A stretch of DNA of 64,000 bases, taken from contig NZ_LSIC01000012.1 of NCBI RefSeq assembly GCF_001556045.1, forward strand, positions 186,001 through 250,000, given 5' to 3'. Below are positions 35,278 through 45,841 of the stretch, piece by piece (position 1 is the stretch's first letter; every line of letters begins with the position of its first letter). The notes under the pieces were generated by a model. The model was not told the origin of the DNA. It searched no databases and saw nothing but the letters and a program-made list of their open reading frames with translations. A program made the translations under genes and the position numbers. This DNA is from Bradyrhizobium sp. CCH5-F6 (lineage in GTDB: Bacteria > Pseudomonadota > Alphaproteobacteria > Rhizobiales > Xanthobacteraceae).

Positions 35278-36156
35278 CTACTCCACCTGCAGCACGTCGA
35301 CGGCGACGCCGAGCTTCTGCTTCTGCGAGCCGACGATGATGCCGTCGACCGGCGAGACGTCGGAAAAATCGCGCCCCATTGCAAGCACGATGTGATCGTT
35401 GCCGATGAGGACATCGTTGGTCGGGTCGAGATCGACCCAGCCGAGCTCGGCCCCGCACCACAGCGAGACCCAGGCATGGGTGGCGTCGGCGCCCTGCAAA
35501 CGCGGCCGGCCCGGCGGCGGAATGGTACGCAGATATCCGCTGACATAGGCCGCAGGCAGGCCGAGGCCGCGCAGCCCTGCAATCATCACATGGGCGAAGT
35601 CCTGGCAGACGCCGTGACGCTTGTCGAAGACCTCGTCGAGCGGTGTCGAGATCACCGTCGCCTTGGGATCGTAGCGAAACTGGTTGCGGATGCGGTGCAT
35701 CAGATCGACCGCGCCTTCGAGGATGCCCACGTCCGGCGCAAAGCTCTCCGCCGCGTAAGCGCTGACCGGGCGGAGCACCGGCACCAGAGGACTTGCGAAG
35801 ACGTAACCGACGGGCGAGGCCGGTCCGAGGCTCGTCGCCTCGAAGGCCAGGTCGCGAATTCTCTCCCAGGGCGGGCTGAGCGCATCACGCGCCGGCGGCG
35901 CGCGTGACACCGATACACGTGAACGCGAGTCGATGCGCAGATTGCGATGCGCGGCTTCGATCACGACGCTCTCGGTCAGCGTGCCGAAGAAATCGCGCCG
36001 CACGGTACGTTCGGCCGGGCGTGGATGGATCTCGACATCGTGCGAGATCAGCTCCTGGCCATCGCCGCTCCGGGGCTCCAGCCGCAGCGTGCAGCGGGCG
36101 AAGCTGACGGGATTCTCGTACTCGTAGGTGGTGACGTGACGGATGTCGTAGATCAC
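35278..36156 (-). CDS. Transglutaminase-like (papain-fold) protein of the ATP-grasp/alpha-E locus
   Basis: 292 residues from a GTG at 36156 that overlaps the upstream TGA by 3 bp, a tight coupling. The N-terminal beta domain starts IYDIRHVTTYEYENPVSFARCTLRLEP. The catalytic triad is visible: C184 in RHGVCQDFAH, H227 in GADATHAW and an Asp in GWVDLDPTND (242-244). Family members act as peptidases or amidases on isopeptide or short peptide bonds. In conserved neighbourhoods with ATP-grasp and alpha-E proteins they are predicted to cut or transfer the peptide tag that ATP-grasp builds. It is last of three genes on this strand. Confidence 0.93.
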   Translation of the reverse strand: MIYDIRHVTTYEYENPVSFARCTLRLEPRSGDGQELISHDVEIHPRPAERTVRRDFFGTLTESVVIEAAHRNLRIDSRSRVSVSRAPPARDALSPPWERIRDLAFEATSLGPASPVGYVFASPLVPVLRPVSAYAAESFAPDVGILEGAVDLMHRIRNQFRYDPKATVISTPLDEVFDKRHGVCQDFAHVMIAGLRGLGLPAAYVSGYLRTIPPPGRPRLQGADATHAWVSLWCGAELGWVDLDPTNDVLIGNDHIVLAMGRDFSDVSPVDGIIVGSQKQKLGVAVDVLQVE

Positions 36157-38678
36157 GCCAGCCCCGTCAGCTTTTCCGGCCGGCTGGCATTGGGACCGTG
36201 CGGGAAATAGTGCTGCCCGATCGCGTCGGCCAAGCTGAGCAGATCCTGCTCCAGTGCGAACAGGGTCTTGACCTCGAGCTTCTCGGCCTCCGCGGTCGCG
36301 AGCATCGCCTGCATCGCCACCGCGAGCCGCTGCGGCTTCTCGATCAGGCCGTGCTCCTTCAGGCTCGGCAGCGCGGCAATGTGCTCGTTCAGCGTCGTCA
36401 CCTGGAACGCCACCGACCGCGGATTGTAGCCGTCGAGCACGGCGAGGTCGCGCACCGGCGCCAGGATCGGCGCCAGCAGATAACGCGAGCGGTAGGTGAT
36501 CTGGCAATCCACCAGCGTCAGCAGGATGTCGAGATCCTCGTCGCCGGCTTCGTCATAGGCGAATTGGCGCGCGAAGCGCGTGGTGTTGATGGCACGTTCA
36601 GTGCGGCGTCCGATGTCGAGGAAACGCCAGCCGGCGGCGCGGTTCATGTTCTCCTGCGCGAGGCCTGCGAAGCTTGCAAGTTCCTGCAAGGTCAACTCGG
36701 CTGCGCTCAGCACGCCGTCGTCGTCCTCCACTTCGTTGGCGAGCCGCTCCGCCATCTCGGTGATGACCTGCCAGGCATCGGGCGACAGCCGCTCGCGCAA
36801 GGAGGTGGCGGTGCGCTGGGCCGCGCGCACCAGCGACAATGCCGAGCCGAAGCGCTCCGCGCTCTGCAACGCTTCGGCCGCGATGCGACCGGGAGCCGCG
36901 CGCGAGCTCTGCGAGATCGCGCCCCAGGCCACCAGCAGCCGCTGGATGCGTTCGGCCGATTGCACCGAGGCCGCGGTGCCCTTGTTGGGCCCGCTCGGCG
37001 AGCCCAGCGCGCGCACCAGCCGCAGCGTCGCCTCGGCGCGTTCGAGGTAGCGGCCGAGCCAGAACAGATTGTCGGCGGCACGGCTCGGCAGCACGCCGGC
37101 GATGCGGCGGATGCGCACCTTGTCGGTCGCCGGCAGCAGCGTCGCGGTCGAGACCTGCTTGTCCGAGACCACCCAGACGTCGGCGGCGCGGGCACCGTCG
37201 CCCATCGACACCGCGCGGGCGTCCGGCTGCTCGGCGATCCGGCAGAAGCCGCCGGGCATGATGGCCCAGCCGTCGGGCGTGGCGGCCGCGAACACGCGCA
37301 GCACGAAGGGGCGCGGCGTGAGCTGTCCCTTCTCCCACACCGGCATGGTGGAGAGCCGCACCACTTCCTGGCCGACATAGTCCATGCCGCGCGCGGTCAT
37401 GGCGTCGATCAGGCGCTGGCGGTCGGCGGCATCGAGTTCGCTCGCGAGCACGGGACCATTGCTGTCGAAACCGGGAACGTCACGCCGGTAGGCACCTTCG
37501 ATCGCGACGTCGTCGAGCCGCGCCAGCACCTCGTCGCGCGCCGCGCGCTGGCCGCACCACCAGGTCGCGATGTGCGGCATCTTCAAATCTTCGCCGAGCA
37601 GGCGGCGGCTGAGCGCCGGCAGGAAGCCGAGCAGCGCCCGCGCCTCCAGGACGCCCGAGCCAGGCATGTTGGCGACGACGACGCCGTCCTTGCGCAACAC
37701 GTCGATCAGACCGGGGACCCCGAGCCGCGAGGAGGCATCGAGTTCGAGCGGATCGAGCGAGTTGGAATCGACCCGGCGCAGGAGCACGTCGAGCCGCTTG
37801 AGCCCGGCGACGGTGCGGATGTGGACGCGGTTGTCGCTGACGGCGAGATCGTCGCCCTCGACCAGCAGGAAGCCGAGATAGCGCGCCAGCGTGGCATGCT
37901 CGAAATAGGTCTCGCTGAAGCTGCCGGGGGTGAGAACGCCGATCCGCGGCTCGTCGCGGTCGGCGCGCGCGCGAAGGCTGTCGCGGAACGCCTCGAAGAA
38001 CGGCGCGACGCGCGGCACGTTCATCGACTTGTAGAGATCGGAGAAGGCGCGCGACAGCACAAGGCGGTTCTCCAGCGCGTAGCCCGCGCCCGATGGCGCC
38101 TGGGTGCGATCGCCGAGCACCCACCAGCGTCCGTCCGGCCCGCGGCCGACATCGGCGGCATAGATGGAGAGATAGCGCCCGCCCGGCGGCGGCACGCCGC
38201 AGACGGGACGGAGATATTCGGGGCTGCCGGCGATCGCGGCCGCCGGCAGCGCGCCTTCGGCAACGAGCCGGCCCTCGCCATAGATGTCGCGCAGCACGCG
38301 CTCGAGCAGCTCGGCGCGCTGGGTGATGCCGGCGCAAAGCTGCTTCCAGTCGGCCTCGTCGATCAAAAGCGGCAGATGGCTGATCGACCAGGGCCGGTCG
38401 GCGCTGTCGCCGGGCGCGCGGTAGGTGACGCCGGCCTCGCGGAGGTGGCGGTCGGCCATGCCGAAGCGCCGCTCGATCTCGTCGGGCGCGAGCGCGCCGA
38501 ATGCGTCGAAGAAGCGGCTCCAGACCGCGCGAGGGGTGCCGTCCTGGCCGAGGAACTCGTCGGGGATGCCGGGCAGCCGGCTATAGTCGCGGACCCATTG
38601 CGTGAGCCGGCGCTGGGCTTCACGCCGATCCTGCGCCTTCCCCGCCTTGTCGTCCTGTTCGGCTGCGCCCTCGCCCAT
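36153..38678 (-). CDS. Fusion of circularly permuted ATP-grasp ligase and alpha-E domain
   Basis: 841 residues. Residues about 60-500 are a COG2308-type circularly permuted ATP-grasp, with motifs RPWSISHLPLLIDEADWKQL, ADVGRGPDGRWWVLGDRTQAPSGAGYALENRL, SFSETYFEHATLARYLGFLLVEGDDLAV and VVANMPGSGVLEA. From about 540 to the end runs an alpha-E helical domain (LFWLGRYLERAEATLRLVRAL... DEAGDEDLDILLTLVDCQITYRSRYL... FQVTTLNEHIAALPSL). In many genomes these are two genes; here they are one polypeptide. The ligase is predicted to make an ATP-dependent amide bond. Its substrates are unknown. It lies 27 bp after the DUF2126 gene and overlaps the transglutaminase gene by 4 bp. Confidence 0.93.
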   Translation of the reverse strand: MGEGAAEQDDKAGKAQDRREAQRRLTQWVRDYSRLPGIPDEFLGQDGTPRAVWSRFFDAFGALAPDEIERRFGMADRHLREAGVTYRAPGDSADRPWSISHLPLLIDEADWKQLCAGITQRAELLERVLRDIYGEGRLVAEGALPAAAIAGSPEYLRPVCGVPPPGGRYLSIYAADVGRGPDGRWWVLGDRTQAPSGAGYALENRLVLSRAFSDLYKSMNVPRVAPFFEAFRDSLRARADRDEPRIGVLTPGSFSETYFEHATLARYLGFLLVEGDDLAVSDNRVHIRTVAGLKRLDVLLRRVDSNSLDPLELDASSRLGVPGLIDVLRKDGVVVANMPGSGVLEARALLGFLPALSRRLLGEDLKMPHIATWWCGQRAARDEVLARLDDVAIEGAYRRDVPGFDSNGPVLASELDAADRQRLIDAMTARGMDYVGQEVVRLSTMPVWEKGQLTPRPFVLRVFAAATPDGWAIMPGGFCRIAEQPDARAVSMGDGARAADVWVVSDKQVSTATLLPATDKVRIRRIAGVLPSRAADNLFWLGRYLERAEATLRLVRALGSPSGPNKGTAASVQSAERIQRLLVAWGAISQSSRAAPGRIAAEALQSAERFGSALSLVRAAQRTATSLRERLSPDAWQVITEMAERLANEVEDDDGVLSAAELTLQELASFAGLAQENMNRAAGWRFLDIGRRTERAINTTRFARQFAYDEAGDEDLDILLTLVDCQITYRSRYLLAPILAPVRDLAVLDGYNPRSVAFQVTTLNEHIAALPSLKEHGLIEKPQRLAVAMQAMLATAEAEKLEVKTLFALEQDLLSLADAIGQHYFPHGPNASRPEKLTGLA

Positions 38679-38705
38679 GCGCGTCTCCCTGCCCCGGCAC
38701 CATAC

Positions 38706-41700
38706 TCATTGCAGGAGCGGTGTCCGCAAGTCGAGGGTCAGCGGAAACTCATTTGTGCGTTCCTCGGGCGGCGGCTGCATCGGACCAGGGGTGTGGCCGT
38801 GGTCCTGGAAGCGCGCCAGCCGTCGCGCCTCGGCCTCATAGGTGTTGACCGGCTTGGTGTCGTAGCTGCGCCCACCGGGATGAGCGACGTGGTAGACGCA
38901 GCCGCCGAGCGAGCGGCCGTTCCAGGTGTCGATCAGATCAAAGGTCAGGGGCGCGTGAACGGGGATGGTCGGGTGCAGGCCGGACGCCGGCTGCCAGGCC
39001 TTGAAACGGACGCCAGCCACGGCCTCTGCCGAGCGTCCGGTGGCGGTCATCGGCAGGCGGCGGCCGTTGCAGGTGACGATGTGACGGCCTTCGACGAAGC
39101 CCTCCGCCTTGACCTGGAGCCGCTCGACCGACGAATCGACGTAGCGCACAGTGCCCCCGGCCGAGCCCTCCTCGCCGAGCACGTGCCAGGGCTCCAGCGC
39201 CTGGCGCAGCTCCAGCGTCACGCCGCCATGATGAATGCGGCCGAAGGCGGGGAAGCGGAATTCGAGCTGGGCCAGATACCATTCCGGCTCGAACGGGTAG
39301 CCGAACTGCTTCAGCTCCGTGAGCACGTCCTGAAAATCTTCCCAGATGAAATGCGGCAGCATGAAGCGGTCGTGCAGCGCGGTGCCCCAGCGCACGAATT
39401 TGCCGGCCAGCGGCTCGCGCCAGAACTTTGCGATCAGTGCGCGGATCAGGAGCTGCTGCGCCAGCGACATGCGCGGATCCGGCGGCATCTCGAGTGCGCG
39501 GAATTCGACGAGTCCGAGCCGGCCGGTCGGTCCCTCCGGCGAATAGAGCTTGTCGATGCAGATCTCGGCGCGGTGGGTGTTGCCGGTGATGTCGACCAGC
39601 AGATGCCGGAACAGCCTGTCCACCAGCCACAGCGGGGTCTGGGTGCCCGGCGGCGGTACGTGCGAGAGCGCGATCTCGAGCTCGTAGATGCTGTCGTGCC
39701 GCGCTTCGTCGATGCGCGGCGCCTGGCTGGTCGGGCCGATGAACAGACCGGAGAAGAAATAGGACAGCGACGGATGCCGCTGCCAGTACAGCACGAGGCT
39801 CTTCAAGAGATCGGGACGGCGCAGGAAGGGCGAGTCCTGCGGGCTCGAGCCGCCGACCACCACGTGATTGCCGCCGCCGGTGCCGGTGTGACGGCCGTCG
39901 ACCAGGAAGCGGTTCGCGCCGAGCCGCACCTTCGCCGCGTCCTCGTAGAGGCCGGAGGTGATCTCGACCGCGTCGCGCCAGCTCTTCGCCGGCTGGATGT
40001 TGATCTCGATGACGCCAGGGTCGGGGGTCACCTTGATGACCTCGATGCGCGGATCGAACGGCGGTGGATAGCCCTCGACATGGACCTGTAGCTGCATCTC
40101 CTCCGCGGTGGCTTCGAGCGCGGCGACCAGTTCGAGATAGTCCTCGATGCGCTCGACCGGCGGCATGAAGGCGCAGAGCACGCCGTCGCGGACTTCGACC
40201 GACATCGCAGTGCGCACCGGGACGGAGGTGTTGAGATGCTCGGGCGCGGCCCGCGGCGGAGGCTCCGGACGCGCGGCGAGCGTGAACACCGGCAGCTTGT
40301 CCCGAGCCTCCATCGGGTCCTGCTCGACGATGTAGGGATATTGGTTGGGCGGGACGTAACCGAGCGACCCGATCGGCAGGCGCAGGCCGAGCGGAGAATC
40401 GCCCGGCATCAGGAACAGATGATTGCGCCGGAGTTGCCATCGCTCGCTGCGCCAGCGCGGCGGCGCATTCCAGCGCTGCACCGGCAACACGAAGCCGCGC
40501 GGCGTGTTGAGTCCCTCGTTGAACACGCGCGCCATCCGCGCGCGGGCTTCCGGATCCGATAGTTTGGAATCGGTGGGATCGACATTGACCGGAAGCTCGG
40601 CCTCCTTCTGGAGCCAGTACGCGGTGTCCTCGTAAGCCGGGATGATGTAACCGACATCGAGGCCGAGCCGGGCCGCCGTGCCTTCCATGAAGGCCTCGGC
40701 GTCCTTCACCTCGGCCCGGCGCGGATTCTCGATCCTGGCAATGAGATCGGCGTTCTTCCAGATCGGTATGCCGTCCTTGCGCCAGTACAGGCCAAAGGCC
40801 CAGCGCGGCAGGCTCTCGCCCGGATACCATTTGCCCTGGCCGTAATGCAAAAGGCCGCCCGGCGCGAAGCGCGTGCGCAAGCGGCGGATCAGATCGTCGC
40901 CGAGCGCGCGTTTGGTCGGGCCGACGGCTTCGGTATTCCACTCGGCCGCCTCGAGATCATCGACCGAGACGAAAGTCGGCTCGCCGCCCATGGTGAGGCG
41001 CACGTCCTGGCTCGCGAGATCGCCGTCGACCTGCTCGCCGAGATCGTTGAGCCGTGCCCAGGATTCGTCGGAGAACGGTTTCGTGATGCGCGGCGCCTCG
41101 CGAATGCGCTTCACGCTCATGTCGAATGCAAACTCGACCTCGGCAAAGCCCGCGCCACCGGAGATCGGAGCGGCCGAGCTATAGTGCGGCGTCGCGGCAA
41201 CCGGGATGTGTCCCTCGCCCGCGAGCATGCCGGAGGTCGCGTCGAAACCGATCCAGCCCGCGCCAGGCAGATAGACCTCGGCCCAGGCGTGCAGATCGGT
41301 GAAATCGTTCTCGACTTCCGGCGGTCCCTCGATCGGGTCGATGTCGGGCCGGATCTGGATCAGATAGCCGGAGACGAAGCGGGCGGCGAGACCGAGATGG
41401 CGCATGGTCTGGATCAGGAGCCAGGCAGAGTCGCGGCACGAGCCTGCGCAGGAAGCAAGCGTCTCCTCCGGCGTCTGCACGCCCGGCTCCATGCGGATGA
41501 TGTAGCGGATCTTCTTCTGGAGCTCGCGGTTGAGATCGACCAGGAAATTGACGGTGTTCGGGGCCTCGTGCGGAATCGTGTCCAGAAACTTGGCGAACAG
41601 GCGATCGGGCTTGACGGTCTCGAGATAGGGCGCGAGCTCCGTCTTCAGGTCCTTCGGATATTCGAACGGAAAGCTGTCGGCATATGGCTCGACGAAGAAG

Positions 41701-41975
41701 TCGAACGGGTTGACCACGGTCATCTGCGCCGTGAAGTCGACCTCGAATTTCAGCTCGGTGGTCTTCTCCGGAAAGACGTAGCGGGCGAGCCAGTTGCCTT
41801 GCGGGTCCTGCTGCCAGTTCACGAAATGATTGGATGGCGTGACCTTGAGCGAATAGCTCAGGATCGGCGTGCGGGTATGCGGCGCCGGCCGCAGGCGGAT
41901 GGTCTGCGGGCCAAGGTCGATCGGACGGTCGTATTTGTAGTGCGTGACGTGATGTAGCGCGACGTAGATCGACAC
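38706..41975 (-). CDS. Large transglutaminase-DUF2126 protein
   Basis: 1089 residues from the GTG at 41975, giving the family start [32 protein letters not shown]. An upstream start at 42032 adds 19 doubtful residues. The N-terminal transglutaminase domain has C in [13 protein letters not shown] in [19 protein letters not shown] and the Asp of that strand, a full triad. After about residue 320 comes DUF2126/COG4196 ([77 protein letters not shown]). The DUF2126 part resembles GCS/amidoligase-like folds in published predictions. It opens the three-gene operon, so two transglutaminase-fold proteins and one ligase are co-expressed. Confidence 0.93.
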   Translation of the reverse strand: MSIYVALHHVTHYKYDRPIDLGPQTIRLRPAPHTRTPILSYSLKVTPSNHFVNWQQDPQGNWLARYVFPEKTTELKFEVDFTAQMTVVNPFDFFVEPYADSFPFEYPKDLKTELAPYLETVKPDRLFAKFLDTIPHEAPNTVNFLVDLNRELQKKIRYIIRMEPGVQTPEETLASCAGSCRDSAWLLIQTMRHLGLAARFVSGYLIQIRPDIDPIEGPPEVENDFTDLHAWAEVYLPGAGWIGFDATSGMLAGEGHIPVAATPHYSSAAPISGGAGFAEVEFAFDMSVKRIREAPRITKPFSDESWARLNDLGEQVDGDLASQDVRLTMGGEPTFVSVDDLEAAEWNTEAVGPTKRALGDDLIRRLRTRFAPGGLLHYGQGKWYPGESLPRWAFGLYWRKDGIPIWKNADLIARIENPRRAEVKDAEAFMEGTAARLGLDVGYIIPAYEDTAYWLQKEAELPVNVDPTDSKLSDPEARARMARVFNEGLNTPRGFVLPVQRWNAPPRWRSERWQLRRNHLFLMPGDSPLGLRLPIGSLGYVPPNQYPYIVEQDPMEARDKLPVFTLAARPEPPPRAAPEHLNTSVPVRTAMSVEVRDGVLCAFMPPVERIEDYLELVAALEATAEEMQLQVHVEGYPPPFDPRIEVIKVTPDPGVIEINIQPAKSWRDAVEITSGLYEDAAKVRLGANRFLVDGRHTGTGGGNHVVVGGSSPQDSPFLRRPDLLKSLVLYWQRHPSLSYFFSGLFIGPTSQAPRIDEARHDSIYELEIALSHVPPPGTQTPLWLVDRLFRHLLVDITGNTHRAEICIDKLYSPEGPTGRLGLVEFRALEMPPDPRMSLAQQLLIRALIAKFWREPLAGKFVRWGTALHDRFMLPHFIWEDFQDVLTELKQFGYPFEPEWYLAQLEFRFPAFGRIHHGGVTLELRQALEPWHVLGEEGSAGGTVRYVDSSVERLQVKAEGFVEGRHIVTCNGRRLPMTATGRSAEAVAGVRFKAWQPASGLHPTIPVHAPLTFDLIDTWNGRSLGGCVYHVAHPGGRSYDTKPVNTYEAEARRLARFQDHGHTPGPMQPPPEERTNEFPLTLDLRTPLLQ

Positions 41976-42067
41976 GGGGTGCGGTGCTCCAGCAGCTTTT
42001 TTGAGCAGAACACCTGATGTCGGTGCGATCAAGCACTAACAACGGGCAGGCCGTGCCTACGACAGGG

Positions 42068-42141
42068 GCGAATGGTGATCGGCGAATGGCGAGCAGCCAA
42101 AGATTTACCCTATTCGCCACTCCCTATTCGCTGTTCGCCCC
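42068..42141. repeat. Intergenic inverted repeat, GCGAATGG family
   Basis: GGCGAATGGTGATCGGCGAATGG pairs with CCACTCCCTATTCGCTGTTCGCC across a short loop. Same family as 45764-45837 and 62818-62879. It lies between the MCP stop and the start of the DUF2126 gene. Confidence 0.78.
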
Positions 42142-42178
42142 TTAAATCGTCGTCCCCATACTGGAACGCCCGGCAGCC

Positions 42179-43486
42179 TTACGCCGCCGAGGTCAGCCGC
42201 TGCAGGAACTGCGTCACCTCGCGCCGGAGCGTCTCGACCTCGCCATGGACGCGCTCGGAGGCGCTGTTGACGCGGCTTGCCACACGGCCGGTGTCGGCGG
42301 CGGCTTCGCTGATGCCGGTAACGTTGGAGGACACCTGCGTGGTGCTTGCCGAGGCCTCCTGGACATTGCGGGCGATCTCGCGGGTGGCGAGACCCTGCTG
42401 CTCGATGGAGGTTGCGATCGCGGCCGTGATCTCGTCGATCTCGGCGATGGTCTGCGCGATCGCCTCGACCGCCGCGACCGAATTGGTGGTCGACTGCTGC
42501 ATCTCGCCGACCTTGGCGCTGATCTCCTCGGTCGCCTTTGCGGTCTGGTTGGCGAGGCTCTTGACCTCGGAGGCCACCACCGCGAAGCCGCGGCCGGCTT
42601 CCCCTGCCCGCGCCGCCTCGATGGTGGCGTTGAGCGCCAGGAGATTGGTCTGCTCGGCGATCTCGCTGATCAGCCTGACGACGTCGCCGATCCGCAGCGC
42701 CGCGTCGGCGAGCGAGCGGATCTCGCTGCCGGCGCGATTGGCCTCGTTCACCGCCCGCCCCGTGCTCGCGGTCGAACCGGCCACCTGGCGGCCGATCTCG
42801 GCGATCGATGACGCCAGCTCTTCCGCCGCGCTCGCCACCGTAGCGACGTTGCTGGAGGCTTGATCGGACGCATTGCGCACGCCGGAGGTCTGACGGCTCG
42901 TCGTCTCGGCCGCCGCGGCCATCTGGCCGGCGTCGGATTCGAGATCGGTCGCCGCGCTCATGAGGCCGCCGGCGACCTCATCGAGGTGTGTGCCGAACTG
43001 CTTTGCGAGCTCCGCGATCTCGACGACGCGCCGGCCGAGGCTGTCGGTGCCCGAATTGATCACGGTGGCGGAACGGCGGAACGAGCCCGGCAACCCGCGC
43101 GCCAGGATCTTGCGAAAGTGCTTGCCGCGGCTGGCATAGTCCATCGACGCCGAGGCTTCGCGGACGAAGGCGTCGGTGATGTCGAGCATGTCGTTGACCG
43201 ATTTCTGGATCATTCCGATGCGGCCGGGCTGCCGATCGCTGAACACGCGCGCTTCCAGATCGCCATGGGCGGCCTTGCGGCATACCTCCGCGGCCTCATC
43301 GATGGCAGCCAGCGAACGGCGCTGATTCCAGAGCGTGTAGCCGAGCAGCGCCACGATGAAGCCGAGCAGGACGGCGGCAGGGACCGTGGTCAAGGCGCCG
43401 GCCACCGACAATGCGAGGGCCGCGGCGGCGAGCAGGCAGGCCAGGCCCGCAGCGGCTTGCGCCTTAGAGAGAGAGCACAAATTCAT
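42179..43486 (-). CDS. Methyl-accepting signalling protein, membrane half of a split Aer-like receptor
   Basis: 435 residues from the ATG at 43486; a GTG at 43498 adds four. Two close hydrophobic segments ([19 protein letters not shown] and [19 protein letters not shown]) form a hairpin with almost no periplasmic loop. A HAMP-like region ([21 protein letters not shown]) and an MCP domain follow, with the conserved tip [38 protein letters not shown]. This is the layout of Aer without its PAS domain. The missing PAS is encoded by the gene just upstream, which overlaps this one. The receptor therefore probably senses through a separate cytoplasmic PAS subunit. Confidence 0.92.
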   Translation of the reverse strand: MNLCSLSKAQAAAGLACLLAAAALALSVAGALTTVPAAVLLGFIVALLGYTLWNQRRSLAAIDEAAEVCRKAAHGDLEARVFSDRQPGRIGMIQKSVNDMLDITDAFVREASASMDYASRGKHFRKILARGLPGSFRRSATVINSGTDSLGRRVVEIAELAKQFGTHLDEVAGGLMSAATDLESDAGQMAAAAETTSRQTSGVRNASDQASSNVATVASAAEELASSIAEIGRQVAGSTASTGRAVNEANRAGSEIRSLADAALRIGDVVRLISEIAEQTNLLALNATIEAARAGEAGRGFAVVASEVKSLANQTAKATEEISAKVGEMQQSTTNSVAAVEAIAQTIAEIDEITAAIATSIEQQGLATREIARNVQEASASTTQVSSNVTGISEAAADTGRVASRVNSASERVHGEVETLRREVTQFLQRLTSAA

Positions 43487-43982
43487 CGTAGGCGACACCG
43501 TTTTGCTTGAGCAGGCCGACCATCATCTCGAAGCTCGCGCGCATGCCGTCCTTGGCGTTGGCATGGCGCGCCTCTTCGGCGCACAGCGCCTTGTAGATCG
43601 GCTTGATGCGCTCGATCTGCGCCGGATCGGGTTTGCGGCGGTTGGAGTGATAGCCGACGATGTCGCCGCGATCGTCGAGCGTCGGGGTGACGTGAGCGAG
43701 CACCCAATAATGGCTGCCGTCCTTGGCGAGGTTGACGACGTAGGCGAAGATTTCCTGCTTGGCCGCGAGCGTGTCCCACAACAGCTTGAAGACGCAGCGC
43801 GGCATGTCAGGATGGCGGATCACGCTGTGGGGCGCGCCCATCAGCTCCGTCCAGGAGAATTTCGCCATGCGGATGAAGACGTCGTTGGCGTAGGTGATGC
43901 GGCCTTTGAGATCCGTCTTCGATACGATCAGTTCCTCCTCACCGAGGAGATTTTCCACCCCAGTGGGACGTATCGCTTGCAT
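43464..43982 (-). CDS. PAS-domain protein, sensor half of a split Aer-like receptor
   Basis: 172 residues from the ATG at 43982 ([17 protein letters not shown]); a frame to 44015 adds 11. The PAS core is the Aer/FAD type: [98 protein letters not shown]. After it a helix ([29 protein letters not shown]) leads straight to the stop. The 3' end overlaps the MCP gene by 23-35 bp in another frame, across (CT)5. A redox or oxygen-sensing role is expected from the family. Confidence 0.92.
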   Translation of the reverse strand: MQAIRPTGVENLLGEEELIVSKTDLKGRITYANDVFIRMAKFSWTELMGAPHSVIRHPDMPRCVFKLLWDTLAAKQEIFAYVVNLAKDGSHYWVLAHVTPTLDDRGDIVGYHSNRRKPDPAQIERIKPIYKALCAEEARHANAKDGMRASFEMMVGLLKQNGVAYDEFVLSL

Positions 43983-44222
43983 CTGTTCGATCCTTGGACG
44001 AAGGCCGGCCCGCAACGTTGCGGAGCCGCATCACTTCCTGTCTACGACAACAGTGTTAACCAGATGTAATCCCGGGAACTTGGGCGCGAGATCCTTGCTT
44101 CCGTATCACTACTGGAGCGAACGACCGTTGCACTTGCACATCACTCGCGTCGCGGACGTGATCGCCGGCCTGGCTCGATCGGCCGTCGATTGTGCTCGTG
44201 CTACGTCGCACGCGGGATGCGA

Positions 44223-45746
44223 CTACATCGTCGCGCCGAGCACCCAGGGCGCGAACTCGGCGCCGCCGAAGTCGAAGCTCTCGCTCTTGGTCGGCTGTCC
44301 CGAGGCGGTCTTGAGGATGAGATCGAAGATGCGCTGGCCGCATTGCTCGACTGTCTCCTCGCCTTCGAGGATGATGCCGCAATTGACGTCCATGTCCTCT
44401 TCCATGCGCTTGTACATGGGCGTGTTGGTGGCAAGCTTGATCGAGGGCGCCGGCTTGCAGCCGAACACGCTGCCACGACCCGTGGTGAAGCAGACCAGAT
44501 TGGCGCCGCCGGCGACCTGCCCGGTCGCAGCCACCGGATCGTAGCCGGGCGTGTCCATGAAGACGAAGCCCTTCTTGGTGACGGGCTCGGCGTAGCGCAA
44601 TACCTCCACAAGGTTGGTGGTGCCGGCCTTCGCCATCGCGCCGAGCGATTTCTCCAGAATCGTGGTGAGGCCGCCGGCCTTGTTGCCGGGGCTGGGATTG
44701 GCGTTCATCTCGGCGCCTTCGCGCGTCGTGTATTCGTCCCACCAGCGCATGAGATCCACCAGCTTCTCGCCGACCTCGCGGCTGACGGCGCGGCGCGTGA
44801 GCAGGTGCTCGGCGCCGTAGGTTTCCGGGGTCTCCGACAGGATCACGGTGCCGCCGTGGCGCACGATGAGATCGCTGGCCGCACCCAGCGCCGGATTGGC
44901 GGATACGCCGGAATAGCCGTCCGAGCCGCCGCATTGCAGGGCCACGGTCAATTCGCTTGCCGGCACGGTTTCGCGCCTGACCTTGTTGGCGTCAGCCAGC
45001 GCCTCGCGCACGAAGGCAATGCCTGCCTCCACGGTCTTGCGGGTGCCGCCGACCTCCTGGATGTCCATCGCGCGGAGGCGGCCGGCGAGCTTCTGCTCTT
45101 CCATCAGGCCGCCGATCTGGTTCACCTCGCAGCCGAGGCCGAGCACGATGACGTGGGAGAAATTGACGTGCCGCGCATAGCCGCCGAGCGTGCGGCGGAG
45201 CAGCGCCAGGGGCTCGTTCTGCGTCATGCCGCAGCCGGTCTTGTGGGTCAGCGCGACCGCGCCGTCGACATTGGGGAAATCGGCCAGCGGGTTGTCGCCG
45301 GTGAAGGGATTCTTCTTGAAGACATCGGCGACGAGGCTGGCGACATGCGCGCTGCAATTCACCGAGGTGAGGATGCCGATATAGTTGCGCGTGGCCACGC
45401 GGCCGTCCGGACGGCGGATGCCCTCGAAGGTCGCCGGCAGGTCGAAGTTCGGCGTCGGCTTCACGTCGGCGCAATAGGCATAGTCCTTGGCGAAATCGCC
45501 CATGCCGCAGTTCTGCACGTGCACGTGCTGGCCCGGCGCGATCGGCGCCGTGGCAAAGCCGATGATCTGACCGTAGCGCTTGATCGGCTCGCCCACCGCG
45601 ATCGGCTTGATCGCGACCTTGTGGCCGGAGGGGATGCGATCGACCGTGGTCACGCCGTCAGCCACGCTTGTTCCAGGCGGCAGGCTCGCGCGCGCGATCA
45701 CCACGCCATCATCGGGATGCAGGCGGATGACGGGGCTGATGGTCAT
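44223..45746 (-). CDS. UxaA/GarD-family altronate or galactarate-type dehydratase
   Basis: 507 residues from the ATG at 45746 (GAAGGAGACTCCC upstream). The short N-terminal SAF-like domain (VIRLHPDDGVVIARASLPPGTSV) and a long catalytic part are fused, as in UxaA. Typical blocks are NYIGILTSVNCSAHV, HKTGCGMTQ, LGCEVNQIGG, LQCGGSDGYSGVSANPALG, SETPETYGAEHLLTRRA and a C-terminal FTTGRGSVFGCKPAPSIKLATN. These iron enzymes dehydrate sugar acids to 2-keto-3-deoxy acids. The exact substrate cannot be read. It is the last gene of a minus-strand set with an HpcH/HpaI aldolase and an Ldh-type dehydrogenase, a plausible sugar-acid route. Confidence 0.92.
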   Translation of the reverse strand: MTISPVIRLHPDDGVVIARASLPPGTSVADGVTTVDRIPSGHKVAIKPIAVGEPIKRYGQIIGFATAPIAPGQHVHVQNCGMGDFAKDYAYCADVKPTPNFDLPATFEGIRRPDGRVATRNYIGILTSVNCSAHVASLVADVFKKNPFTGDNPLADFPNVDGAVALTHKTGCGMTQNEPLALLRRTLGGYARHVNFSHVIVLGLGCEVNQIGGLMEEQKLAGRLRAMDIQEVGGTRKTVEAGIAFVREALADANKVRRETVPASELTVALQCGGSDGYSGVSANPALGAASDLIVRHGGTVILSETPETYGAEHLLTRRAVSREVGEKLVDLMRWWDEYTTREGAEMNANPSPGNKAGGLTTILEKSLGAMAKAGTTNLVEVLRYAEPVTKKGFVFMDTPGYDPVAATGQVAGGANLVCFTTGRGSVFGCKPAPSIKLATNTPMYKRMEEDMDVNCGIILEGEETVEQCGQRIFDLILKTASGQPTKSESFDFGGAEFAPWVLGATM

Positions 45747-45763
45747 GGGAGTCTCCTTCGGAG

Positions 45764-45837
45764 GCGAATAGCGAATGGTGAGTAGCGAATGGAAAAGGGA
45801 GCAGCGCCATTCGCCACTCCCTATTCGCCATTCGCCA
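45764..45837. repeat. Intergenic inverted repeat, GCGAATGG family
   Basis: GCGAATAGCGAATGGTGAGTAGCGAATGG pairs with CCATTCGCCACTCCCTATTCGCCATTCGCC (here split: arms at 45764-45792 and 45807-45836). It lies in the gap between the aldolase and dehydratase genes of one operon and so would be transcribed as a hairpin. Confidence 0.8.
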
Positions 45838-45841
45838 GAGC

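Noticed and set aside
36198..40091. A continuous plus-strand open frame of about 1297 codons antisense to the ATP-grasp and DUF2126 genes
   Set aside because: It is rich in Arg, Glu, His and Gly with no domain or signal, and crosses two clear genes on the other strand. High GC and codon bias of the real genes suppress stops in this frame.
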